Part shown: one piece after another, positions 47,201 through 55,864 of the stretch
How positions within the stretch are numbered: the stretch's first letter is position 1
Layout: each line of letters begins with the position of its first letter
From: Siphonodentalium dalli
Lineage: Eukaryota > Mollusca > Scaphopoda > Gadilida > Siphonodentaliidae
Reading direction: 5' to 3'
DNA: 64,000 nt
NCBI GenBank assembly: GCA_032622095.1
Contig: CP136064.1
Coordinates: forward strand, 172,124,310-172,188,309
Program-made: the position numbers and the translations under genes
The notes under the pieces: generated by a model
Databases searched by the model: none
Seen by the model: only the letters and a program-made list of their open reading frames with translations
Told to the model about the DNA's origin: nothing

Positions 47201-50200
47201 TTTCAAGCTCCACCCACCGCTGTCGATGCAGATGATCGGTCATGTGACTGCGTTGTGGTCATGTGATCGCACTCACGTGATTTACACTTCGGATATTTCC
47301 ACGATTTTTTTAATATCATAATAATAAAAATACTATCTGCTCGATTTTGAATTTTCTTGGCAAAATGGGTCTGTTAGACATATATTATTAGTATTAGACT
47401 AATTCCTTTAACTTCAATTAGTCCCTCCAATCCTTTCATAATTTTACACATTTCACTACAATGTACACCTCAGTAAGGTATAGTATTAGATTTAATAAAA
47501 GAATCAACAAAAAGTCCTTCTTGTTCATCCCCAGTGGTTGGAGGGTTGGTAGAGTGAAATTCCACTGTGGTTTAGCTGTGTCACTGCTGACATCAGAGAG
47601 TGAAAAACTTGAGGCCATATCTGAGTGTTGAAGTTGGTGAGGAAGGCAAAAACTCGAGATAAAATTCAAGAGAAAAGCTTCAAGGACTTTTTGTAGATTG
47701 TTTTATTAATTAAATCATTTTTTATGGCGATATCTGCTCACAAATACCACAGAAAAGCATGCAATTTTTAATTGGGACATTCAACAGTGAAGTACATTAT
47801 TAAGGAACAAATAATAACTAAGAAATATATTGCCTGCGTTATATTTTCAACTTTATAAGGTTCTCTGTCAAAACTTCAAATAGTTCCAAGGTTTTGTACT
47901 AGTTGAATCACAGTCCCTAGGAATCACTGTTAGTTAAATATAATATTATTTAATAATATTAAATCAATATACTATATTATATTATTATACTATATAAAGA
48001 CCAGTTGGGCAAGTAAAAATTTTGTGATCTGGATTTTCATTGGCAGATGATTTGGGGTCGTCCCGTTTTGCAGACACCTATTGTTTTCGGTAGGTTAGGG
48101 TAAAGGTGTGAATAATTCTCTTAATGACTACTTAGGCCCTTCCTAGTTGGTTTGATTGGATTCGTTTTTTTTCTGCCCTTTTTATTATGAGAAAGAACCG
48201 AGGTTTGCGTTGAATTTATGACTGTTTATTAGTTATGGATAATATAAAATACACACAAATAATAATGACAAAAATAATGAGGTACAAACATTAATGAATT
48301 AGAAACTTATAAATGACAACAACATGCTCAATGACCGCATAACTTGGCCATCTCATCCAGGAAATATACTTCATCTATCTCGCCTGGTACACTATCTTGA
48401 AATTACGTCTGGAATTTTCTAAGGCACGATACTTTCTCTTCTGTGTGGTCACTCATAAAATAATGTTCTGTATCTTAATATATGTTCCCACAAATACATT
48501 TTGGATCATCAGTCAGGAATCGCTCAAACTGATGTGCTTTTAAATCACTACAACCAAGGTGTATTCTCGCATTTACTATCTGTGTGAGACTGTGTCTCAC
48601 GTTTTCCTTCATAAAAATAAACTGGAATAATTGGAGTTTCAGAGTGTATTTCAACAACGAAATTGATTTTTGAGTTTCAGTACCTTGGTTTTATTTTTTC
48701 ATAATGGACGTTTTTGTCAAGCAGTGAAGAAAACGTGCACGGTTGCAACAAGGGCTATGTACGGACTCTTAAACAAAAAATATAAACTTAATCTGGCTAT
48801 TGACTTGTCACTTAAATTGTTTGATCGTACAGTTTTACCTATCATCCTCTATGGAAGTGAGATATGGGGTTTCGAAAATGTTGACAGTCTTGAAAAGATT
48901 CATCTCAAGTTTTGTAAGATAATATTAAACATGAAGATGGAGATGGATGAATTCCATTTTGTTTTAGAATGTGACGTAATTAAAGAACTCAGAGAGAAAT
49001 ACATTCCACAATATTATTGGAAATATCCCGTTAGAGAGAAATTCCACGATTTACTCACTATATGTAACGTGTCAATACTAAAACGACTTTGCATATTTCT
49101 CAAACTTGCATTCAAATGGATAAAATAGTAATCTCACACGAAGGAAGCAGTGAAGCTGGAGGTACAGAACATAATGGAAAGAGCTAGTACTTCCGTTTTG
49201 TTATGTAAATCCCGTTTCATTGTTAAAAAAAAAGGAAAATACTACCGCACTGAAATTATTCATCGAATTTTATACCCAGTGCCACTTAGCCAGTTCGGTA
49301 AAATTCATCTTTGTATATATGTATATATATTGTTGACTAATGTATGTTACATTCATATTATGTACCTTGTCATATACCATGTGTTATTGGTGGAGCAATA
49401 AATCAATCAAATCAAATGTAACTTACAAGTGTCAACAGTATAAACACGTTTAATGTGGCCTGGACACAACACTAAATATTCACGATGAACATTAGTTAGT
49501 GTAACTTACATATGCGCGAAATACAAGTGACAACAGTTACCTAGCCTTAGCTTTGACAAGTTGGCCTGGGGCCTGGACACAAGTTACACCACACTTAACT
49601 TGGATCGGCCTAATTGCCAGCGTTGTAACAACACAGTCGGTCGCACCTTGAGTTAATCCCCTGCCGCATGTCTGCAAAGTGAGACCAACCCGATGATTTG
49701 AACGAAATTACAGAGTACAAAATTTTATGCCACACACACATTCGCCCATTCTGAGTTTATATCATCATATTCCGTATTTTTTTCTTGAAACGCTGGTGTA
49801 TTAAGATTGTTTCTATCTTTCCCCACTTACCAGAAAATGGCTGTTAGTTCCTCGAATATTCATTCAAGTCTAACTATCGGGGATTCCTCAGCATTTCGAA
49901 GAAAACCACCCAATCTATAAATAGTTTGTTCGCGTATAGCCAACTGGTGATAATCCGAATAATAGGGGTTACGGATGCGAGTAAACAGACATCGGATGTG
50001 TTGAAACTGGCTCTACTATTACACTACTAACTACAAATTTTAACTCCTTCGCATAACTAGATGATGTAGGAATGACCATCTCAAACTAATATATATATAT
50101 ATTTTAAAGTAGGGGTGGTTGGTACCTTGTGATATGAAAGTATATTTTTGGGCCGGTGTCTGCTAATTTTTTCAAGCTCCGCATCTCAGCAGAGCGATGG

Positions 50201-52309
50201 GAGATAACTCGCACTGGAGTTTTATTGCAAATTTGCATTAACCCTTTGAGTGCCAGGGCAGATTTTTGTATCAACACATATAGTCAATATACCCTGTGCC
50301 AATGCATTCTCTTATATATGCGAGGTGACCTATGGTCGACTCGCATATATAAGAGAATGCATTGGCCTAACAATTTTTCATCATTTGTTATTATTTTTTA
50401 CAATTTTTTTACAATTTTAATAATTTTTTCTTATATTCTTTAACTCATTCAGTGCCAGACTTATTTTGTAGGTTTAGTGTTAGGGAATCTTACGTTTTTC
50501 ATGGGCATCAAAATTATTACTATGAATACTTGGTGATAGTTTTGAGTTATAACATGCCCCTAAGGTTTTTCCCAGTTTGTTTTTTAATTCGCTATAGCAT
50601 GCTTAAGCATACCCAAACAAAATTAAACCCAAAAAAATTAAACCCAAAACAAAACAAATTTTTTTAATTTTTTTTAGGGCCGATTTTACAAACCGTAATT
50701 TAGGGCCGATGAGATCGGCCCCTGGCACTCAAAGGGTTAAGGAATGTGTAATAGGGAACTGGTTCGATAACGTCCTGTTTTTGTAAAATTACGTCACTGA
50801 ATTTTCGCCGCGCTTGACAAAAATGTGAATATATGGATGGAAAATTACGATTTATGTACAACTCCGACAAGGTAGAGTTTATCTGACCTAACGAGCACAT
50901 TAAGAGAAATTTACTTAATTGCCACATGTGAATTGTGGGTTTTAGTGATAGATCACAGTGGGTGGTCTTCAGCGAAATCAGATGATGGTACAGTAAAACC
51001 TCCACAAACAAGAACCTCTGATATCCGGATCCCTCGCCAATCCGAATGAAATGTCCGGTCCCAAATTCACCCACGTGCATTCTCACTAAAAATTACCTCT
51101 AAAATCCGGAACCTCCAAATTCCGGATATCGGACGCGTATGTCAGTCCATAATTAAGCGAACACTGTGATTATTAGCTCTGAATACCGGACGAGATCGGA
51201 TGAGATCTCGTATCTGCCGATACGAGATCGGCCGAGACGAGCCGAGAGTATAGCGATTACGTACTCCAGTATAAGCGCACCATTTAATTAGCGTTCTTTT
51301 GTTCGGCGTATGCTTTGAACTGGATTGTAACAACAGGAGTCTGATTAGATATCTACGCTCACAGATCGAGAATTAGAGCACTGACATATTGTTTTAGCAA
51401 CAGTTATTGCGTCCAGTTAATTGGACTCTGTTTTTACAACCATTGTCAAAACAATAAATTGCTATAATTGCCCGATGTTGACGTATAGTCAGCATAACAG
51501 TTTGAATCTTTCACAATGACTGAGCCTTCACGAAAACGACATCTAACAGAGTTAACACTAGACCAGAAAGTCAAAGTTATTAAAGATCTCAGCTCAACGC
51601 CTAAGCCGACATGCAAAGAACTAAGTGTTAAATATGGCATCGGCAAATCAACGATCAGCGACATCGGCAAGAATCGAGACAGTTTCTTTCTAAAGTCGGA
51701 CTAGTTGCACAAATCATGTTCTATATATGTTTTATATAATTTGTTATGTTTGTGTTTTACATGTATTTCGTTCTCGTAATTATTCAATAAATTCTCATTA
51801 ATCAATAATACAATCTTGGTCATTCTTGGTATTTAATAAACGCCGGCAATATATCACCGACGGTGACGCGATTTTCTATAAACCGGACACCTCTCTAAAC
51901 CGGATGGAAGGGCCGGTCCGAAGGGTGTTCGGTTTAGAGAGGTTTCACTGTACCGGTATGCATAATAACAAAATCTGAAGTTGCCCAACTGGTAGTTCTC
52001 TCTATGTAGTAGAGAAAATATATCTATTTATTATATTTTAATCAAGTTGAATATTACATGGACAGTGATTCCCAGGACTGTGGTTGAATATGATCTCTAC
52101 GGGCGTTAGCCAGGGCAGAGGCAGAGTATAGATTCACCCATGGCATGATGATCATCTAGAGACTAGATATCATCTAGACATCCATCAACTGTGACACTTA
52201 CTTCCCTGTAGTCGAAAGAATTCTGGTAATCAAAGTGGTTGCTTGAATCTTCAACATCTGGGATGTCATATTCTTCTAAGTCGTATTCATCAGACTGTAA
52301 GTCACACAT
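37844..52309 (-). CDS. ANKRD49: ANKRD49, ankyrin repeat domain-containing protein 49 (four coding exons)
   Basis: Exons 52309-52202, 44495-44402, 39507-39347 and 38206-37844 join to 726 nt: 241 codons plus TGA, close to the 239-residue human protein. The exon ends are all GT...AG, and phases agree at each junction (0, 1, 0). The product has an acidic N-terminus (MCDLQSDEYDLEEY, then SHWELDEDVDEVTEEQ). Four ankyrin repeats follow at about residues 72-103, 104-136, 137-169 and 170-203, with the TPLH-type motifs EYTPLHRASYNGH, GWQPLHSACNW and GQTCLHFAVS. A C-terminal cap contains PETAYDVCVRTS. The human counterpart aligns along the whole length, for example LWAAE and LLLMN.YI. Vertebrate ANKRD49 is reported as a nuclear protein linked to globin gene induction and spermatogenesis; its role here is unknown. 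Introns of 7706, 4894 and 1140 bp hold many mobile elements. Confidence 0.93.
38880..39015. repeat. TGTAATTACA-type repeat in ANKRD49 intron 3
   Basis: 'gtaatgcaaaagcaatcgaattacat ... cattacattgaattacatg' resembles 9853-10012. The neighbouring 38620-38830 ('aacaagggctgtaattctgg ... ccaaatccgttatcc') is another dispersed repeat, not an exon. Confidence 0.5.
39347..39507 (-). CDS. ANKRD49: ANKRD49 coding exon 3
   Basis: 161 nt, from acceptor 'ttgtttttattgtag' to donor GTAAGA. It encodes the first ankyrin repeat (RMLWAAENNN, LVNCKDDDE) and the start of the second (YTPLHRASYNGHKEMIN). The exon ends between codons exactly where the helix continues in exon 4 (LLLSHGSD). Confidence 0.95.
39655..40005. 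repeat. Dispersed repeat, hAT-like interior, reverse orientation
   Basis: 'ggtgtgaaatgttgtatcag', 'caactgttgaaactattgac' and 'caccccctccc' mirror parts of the hAT-like element near 24100-24200. Terminal repeats are not evident, so this is a degraded or internal fragment. Confidence 0.4.
40013..40123. mobile_element. Solo arm of the foldback MITE
   Basis: 'cagtaatgccctaaataatt' through 'ggcttgttgccattcatcgg' matches one arm of 37553-37764 at high identity, and the second arm is missing. It sits in ANKRD49 intron 2. Confidence 0.75.
40124..41340. repeat. Dispersed repeats (gaccctg.. / tttgacc(t/c)g(a/g)tgaac type)
   Basis: Units near 40140, 40300, 40985 and 41130 share 'gaaagagttatgaccct', 'tttgacc(t/c)g.tga(a/c)cc', 'aaatctgaat..cagtcac' and 'ggcctgatg.t'. 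The final unit ends 'gatggacggacaatggac ... gatgagctaaaaac'. The intervening AT-rich sequence at 40440-40970 has no gene content. Confidence 0.55.
41499..42720. mobile_element. 1222-bp TIR element filled with palindromic GAGATATCTC repeats
   Basis: The two ends are a perfect 46-bp inverted repeat beginning TATGGGCAGCC (41499-41544 and 42675-42720), flanked by AAGCTA on both sides (41493-41498 and 42721-42726). Almost all the interior is an array of 18-24-bp units of the form 'aaat(a/g)(a/t)tt(g/a)GAGATATCTC(t/c)'. There are about 25 exact GAGATATCTC decamers plus many one-base variants. The array is broken by longer words such as 'ataattcgatttggagat' and a repeated 'ggataagtggataaattga'. There is no coding potential beyond repetitive Leu-Glu-Ile-Ser runs. 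It lies in ANKRD49 intron 2. Confidence 0.92.
43149..43179. repeat. Perfect 31-nt palindrome
   Basis: The 15-base arms GTATCCTTAGTCCCA and their inverse surround a single base. It lies in ANKRD49 intron 2 with no recognisable element around it. Confidence 0.85.
43255..43745. repeat. Dispersed repeat ending in a C/G hairpin
   Basis: Two units carry 'gaccgaaaaatgtagg..taaaagctcggacaaaattatgcatgttgc' and 'agacgtcataatcgcaggtgcacaggttccca'. A (GACG)n tract (about 43668-43700) and a stem (43713-43745) of 'tataccccccacaac' against 'gttgcggggggtata' follow. The hairpin forms the 3' end of the repeat. Confidence 0.65.
44402..44495 (-). CDS. ANKRD49: ANKRD49 coding exon 2
   Basis: 94 nt, from acceptor 'attatttctgcag' to donor GTATGT. 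It encodes LLDAKENNPNKFASHWELDE and then DVDEVTEEQIQ, matching the acidic linker before the first ankyrin repeat of ANKRD49. It ends in phase 1, with A completed by AC of the next exon to give Asn68. Confidence 0.9.
46142..46219 (+). other. Possible THAP-domain N-terminus (very short)
   Basis: MPSRCSVFGCGRASDPLLST, stop after 25 codons. The spacing MP..C...GC is that of the first half of a THAP zinc-binding domain. Nothing downstream in frame or after a plausible donor (gtacct at about 46197) completes the domain within view. It lies in ANKRD49 intron 1 on the opposite strand. A short coincidence is quite possible. Confidence 0.2.
46216..46400. repeat. Tandem 'gaacgctctttattgtcta' repeat
   Basis: Two units of about 120 bp each carry 'agaacgctctttattgtcta' and '(a)tggacgctcttta'. 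The word 'aacgctcttta' also occurs in the 284-bp duplication at 8190 and 8470. Confidence 0.55.
48336..48657 (-). pseudogene. Non-LTR retrotransposon C-terminal fragment (minus strand)
   Basis: The frame reads SLTQIVNARIHLGCSDLKAH and then FLTDDPKCICGN. Past two stops it continues DTEHYFMSDHTEEKVSCL and EMAKLCGH. The G.SDL.AH.F ... C.CG ... T.HY/F order is typical of the region following the reverse transcriptase in many LINE ORF2 proteins. It is truncated on both sides and inactive. Confidence 0.65.
48664..49128 (+). pseudogene. Non-LTR retrotransposon reverse transcriptase end, internally deleted
   Basis: FEFQYLGFIFSHNGRFCQAV, ATRAMYGLLNKK and LPIILYGSEIWG..., followed by LEKIHLKFCKIILNMK, belong to the thumb/connection part of LINE reverse transcriptases. 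The frame then jumps to DEFHFVLECDVIKELREKYI, a segment normally well over a hundred residues further on, so an in-frame deletion occurred. It starts within ten bases of the head of the minus-strand fragment at 48657, giving a head-to-head pair inside ANKRD49 intron 1. Confidence 0.8.
50242..50736. mobile_element. piggyBac-like MITE, copy D (different outer ends)
   Basis: TTAA flanks both ends (50238-50241 and 50737-50740). The termini are inverted CCCTTTGAGTGCCAGG, which differs after the first seven bases from copies B, C and E. The interior still contains the family's hairpin (50287-50376: 'gtgccaatgcattctcttat' and inverse). A second 'ttaactcattcagtgccaga' lies at about 50440, suggesting a chimera or nested pair of related elements. 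ANKRD49 intron 1. Confidence 0.8.
50991..51950 (+). mobile_element. pogo/Tigger-type transposon, internal-deletion derivative
   Basis: The ends CAGTAAAACCTC (50991) and, from the right, CAGTGAAACCTC (51950) are inverted. They are flanked by TA at 50989-50990 and 51951-51952, as expected for Tc1/mariner/pogo elements. The 960-bp interior retains only the start of the transposase gene (51516-51704). Most of the catalytic DDE region is gone. It sits in ANKRD49 intron 1, on the opposite strand. Confidence 0.9.
51516..51704 (+). CDS. Truncated Tigger/pogo transposase: CENP-B-type HTH only
   Basis: 62 codons: MTEPSRKRHLTELTLDQKVK, then a helix-turn-helix ending GIGKSTISDIGKNRDSF and a stop. The LTL..K..VIK.L and YGIGKSTISDI.KN pattern is the N-terminal psq/CENP-B-N HTH of pogo-family transposases, which binds the element's terminal repeats. 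Full transposases of this family have several hundred residues with a second HTH and a DDE nuclease; both are absent. The reading frame is undamaged, so the peptide could still be made if transcribed. Neighbouring sequence after the stop is AT-rich with an 'ataaat' run. Confidence 0.85.
   Translation: MTEPSRKRHLTELTLDQKVKVIKDLSSTPKPTCKELSVKYGIGKSTISDIGKNRDSFFLKSD
52202..52309 (-). CDS. ANKRD49: ANKRD49 coding exon 1
   Basis: 36 codons from the ATG at 52309 to a GTAAGT donor (52201-52196), phase 0. The start is chosen because it gives a protein of family length and the residues before the donor (FDYQNSFDYRE) align with the human EHFNQLE region. The frame upstream of the ATG is open to a stop near 52370. 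An acceptor-like 'gacttacag' ends 12 bases after the ATG codon, so an alternative upstream first exon cannot be excluded. Confidence 0.85.
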
Positions 52310-52642
52310 GTATATACCCTGTTTGAGCCAAGTTGATGAATTGTTGCAACGAAAATAGGGTATTTAAACTATATTGGTAAACAATTTAATTATAATGGCG
52401 TTACCACGGTTACGTCGTGAAAGTTGTAATGAACCTACATATAATAATGCTCTAATAAAGCCAAATTATAATATAATTTCTTTATAATAACGAAACACGT
52501 TTAGCGACAAAGCAAATTTCAGCAAAAAAATTCAAACCGGAAATAAACAACCATGATCATTTAAAAATTCAGTCGAAAATCAGGGAACGGTTAAACACTT
52601 GTTCAATTCCCGGAATAGTCGGATTTAAATAGGCGATATGTT
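52310..52642 (-). promoter_or_regulatory. Probable ANKRD49 promoter/5' UTR interval
   Basis: Only about 330 bp separate the ANKRD49 start codon from a transposon at 52643-53724, so the core promoter or 5' UTR should lie here unless a distant non-coding exon exists. A 'ttacgtcg' CRE-like word (about 52409) and 'aatggcg' (about 52393) are visible. I see no convincing TATA box. Confidence 0.35.
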
Positions 52643-53724
52643 GGGGAGACCGGGGCGTGTTGGAACGTGGGGTATATTGAAACACCCCGCCTCTCTTGTT
52701 AAAAAAGAAAACAGCATCTACAATTGCCACTTATTTGTGGAAAACACTCTTGTATGCACAAATAACACACACAAATTCGGACTATTCTCGGAATGGTGTA
52801 AGAGATATATATGCACAAAAATCGTTTTTGGGGGGTATGACACTGGGTACCTATGAAGTAATTTTTTCGATTTTCATGTTTCATCAATGTTCAAGATAAA
52901 ATTTCGAGACGTAAAGGGTGTAGATTATGTCAATTGATCCAGTTTCAATTCATTCAGTCATAAATAAAAAAATTTACTGATCAAGTCTTTCCAAGATCGT
53001 GTACCATTAGACCCTTTTTCCACGTTTGGGGCATGTTGGAACACCCCATTGTGTCCCCATAGTGCGCCTTACGGGAAAACCCCATCAAAATTATGCATTG
53101 AGCTAGTATAACTAACCATTATGGAAAAAATCAGATGGAATTATGGATGAATGCATCTCAGTTGCTTGCAACCATGTCCTAAATATGATTTCAATACGTT
53201 TTTGTTGATGAATAATTATTTGCTTGGCAAATGGGGAGGTTTGTATTGATAGCACTAAAACCCCTTCCAAATTTTGCCTTCCTACGTCCCTCCTGTATGT
53301 GAAGCGACGTTTTCGTTGGATGTGTTGCGTTTTCCAATGATGACGATTTCTCGAACATACTTTATTTACCTGACTCAGCTATTATGTTTCATAGAAGCAA
53401 TTTAATATAGTTATTGGAATATATTAGTGGTTTTACCTCCATAAAACATTGATTTCATATGTGTTCCTTATACGCTCAGTGTTCTGACTTACCCCGGTCG
53501 ATGTTCCAATTTGCCCCTGGTTTCAAACAACCCGGGGCATGTTGGAACAAATTTATTTTCGACTTTTTCCATGTAAAAGCGAAATAGATCGTTCATAATG
53601 ATATGCCATATTTAAAGTCTTTGGTATTCGTTATAATAAAAGTTGAAAAAAGGAAGGGGCACGTGCTCACATTCCTTGTATGTGTGATTGAATAAAAAAC
53701 GTTCCAACATGCCCCGCTCTCCCC
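52643..53724. mobile_element. 1.08-kb TIR element with reiterated terminal motif
   Basis: The inverted ends are GGGGAGACCGGGGCGTGTTG and, from the right, GGGGAGAGCGGGGCATGTTG, with TA after the right end and TT before the left (probably a mutated TA). The motif GGGGCATGTTGGAAC recurs inside at about 53029 and 53535 in addition to both ends. There is no transposase. The design parallels 21516-23572. It lies directly upstream of ANKRD49. Confidence 0.7.
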
Positions 53725-53906
53725 TACAGTATCCACAGCAGGTTTAAGGGCGGCGAGACAAGGGAGGGTGGGTAATCCCGCGAACGCCTTTCTTTTCGGC
53801 GCTCTAATTTGATAACTAATGAGACTGTGATGTGAATCTGAAGCACGACACTTAGGCCTATATACCACCGGGGAAGCTCGTCTGTTGAACTACTATTGTG
53901 ATTTCG

Positions 53907-53944
53907 CGGGGGGGGGGGGGGGGGGCTAACCCGGGGGGGGGGGG
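53907..53944. repeat. Poly-G tracts
   Basis: Two long G runs are separated by 'ctaaccc'. They are liable to sequencing or assembly error. Confidence 0.9.
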
Positions 53945-53994
53945 CTAACCCCGGGATGTTCAGAAGGACCGATTGGTCCTCCTCTTATACCCCC

Positions 53995-54870
53995 TCATTT
54001 TATGCCTGTATTTAATAATACATAACAAACAAAAAAAGAACCAATTATTACAAAGTTGTTATTTCTTTTTTTTTCTTTTCTTGGAGCGATGTTTTCCCCC
54101 AGAAGATGGAGGAGGTTAATTGTTGTATGAGGTGTTCGCATAGTTATTGTTGTATGAGGTGTTCGCATAGTTGTTGTTGTTCCCACAGATGCTTGTGATG
54201 ATCTCTCATTAATTCTTCGTTGAGCTTTGATGTTCTTCCATGAACTTTTCGTGTTCGGCTTGTTGTTCTTCATGGAGCTTTCGCTGTTCTTCCCTGAACT
54301 TTCCTGTTCGACAGGAGCAGGGGGTGGTGATTCCTGCTCCTCTTCCGCGATGCAGTCGGGGGACACCGGAGCTCTCGGTGTCCGTGTGTTGAAGTCCTCC
54401 GCTGCATCCGGGTCTGGAGACGATGGTAGAGATGGATCCGGAATGGTCTCCATGCTGACCACAAAGTCGGCGGCATGGACAGCCAGTGTGACATCGGCGT
54501 CCCTGTCGTTTCCACTGGTGGTGGCTGTTGACGCTGTGACGGTGGGTTGTTTGGCACCACGGCCAGGTGGGAAGGAACTGGGCGTCTCTCAGTTCTCCAC
54601 CTGGCCTTCCTGTCGGCGTCCCTTCGGAGGCGTTCGGGGTCTTCCCCTTCTTCTTCTTCGTCCTTCTTTCCTTCCCGTCTGTGGTGGTCTGGCCAGTCCC
54701 GGACCGGTGGATTCCGGTCGGTCCTACCGAGCCACGACCGGCAGAGGGTTCTTCAGGGGCGACTCGGTACTCCAAAACCACGTCCAATCTGCCCGCGTTA
54801 GCGTGGACGTGCCCGCCAACACAATAGGCAGACGGCAATCCACTCAACATGCATGCACTGGACATGACTG
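53995..54870 (-). pseudogene. Decayed GC-rich ORF with coiled-coil end, probably transposon-derived
   Basis: The GC content is far above the surroundings. Minus-strand frames of up to 218 codons overlap and pass the signal between them: SLPSSPDPDAAEDFNTRTPR and EEEQESPPPAPVEQES in one frame, then the coiled-coil-like FREEQRKLHEEQQAEHEKFM, then, after another shift, KLNEELMRDHHKHLWEQQQ. An earlier stretch, ERLRRDADRKARWRTERR, is basic. An acidic Pro-rich linker followed by a C-terminal coil is common in Myb/trihelix-like accessory proteins of DNA transposons, but no DNA-binding domain is visible here. A 27-bp direct repeat (about 54118-54171) encodes TMRTPHTTI twice. The 219-codon frame on the plus strand is its antisense shadow. 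Confidence 0.35.
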
Positions 54871-55065
54871 GGGATTAATTCCATAACCAGTCAAGCCCGG
54901 CGACAAAAATAGATCACGGATAGCCCACGGCTTAATGCGTCTAGCATTAAATGCGACCATCCCGTCGAGCGATCCGGAGACGAATGAATGAATGATATGT
55001 TGAACGTGCACAGTGGCATTATATAAATAGGGCTATACCGATCAAACTCCAATTAGATATCAAAG

Positions 55066-55530
55066 TTTAAAGGTACTAAATCCGATCAGATGATCCACAT
55101 ATCACCAAGATACAACAACAACAACAACATTTCTTCAAAATACGCTTTAGTTATCAGAATCGATGTATTGCAACAAAATAATGCTAAACACTGTTAACTA
55201 TGGTATCAAATTTCCCAAAAACGTGTTGTTTATCAACATTCTGTTCAACAAAATATGGCCGTATTAATTATGACTTAAGTATCCAGAAGTATCACGAAAT
55301 TTGGCCGTATTACCACTCGAGTTTAGAGTTATCCATCTTCATCCGCAATTTTGTCCGAGACCATCCGTTTGACCACGTTTTTCTAGGCCACAAACAATTT
55401 CACATCTCGAGAAATAACAAACTTCAAAAGTCGATATCTGATCACTCAGAGCTTTGATGGGTGGGTTCCTCGACTCGAATCAAATATTGTTTACCCCCAA
55501 AGTCAAAGAAATAATACTTTAGGAGCGTTA
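55066..55530 (-). mobile_element. Family K repeat, copy 3, full-length and reversed
   Basis: It begins 'gtttaaaggtactaaatccg' (contains TTAA) and ends 'actttaggagcgtta'. It matches 27042-27495 in opposite orientation along its length, including 'gggtgggttcctcgactcga' and 'aatatggccgtattaa'. It is non-coding and shows the uninterrupted structure from which the foldback at 28514-28990 was built. Confidence 0.75.
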
Positions 55531-55864
55531 ATTCGAATAATGCATCTCTAATCAAACCTTGACGGGAAACATTGGAAAAGGTCACAGCATTGAAAAATAT
55601 TCAGAAAATCATATTTAGACTAAAATATTTGAACTCATATACTCAATCGGCGATCTATATGTTGACACATCACTGCATGTAAACAGTTTTGTTTACATAT
55701 CCACAATTGCGTTATTGGAGAGCTAATTAATTAATATTATTAATATTAATATTAATAATTAATATAAGAACACGTTTATCTATTTCTCCATGTTCTTCTT
55801 GGTGGTGATGTTTGTACAAACTTTTATAATTTTTGCACATTTACCCACTGCTCATGCCGTGGGT

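Noticed and set aside
50700-51086. 128-codon minus-strand frame
   Set aside because: Spans the ends of two unrelated transposable elements (MITE copy D and the Tigger derivative), so it cannot be a gene.
54227-54886. 219-codon plus-strand open frame
   Set aside because: Antisense to the minus-strand acidic/coiled-coil signal. It is Ser/Phe-rich shadow composition in GC-rich DNA with no recognisable domain.
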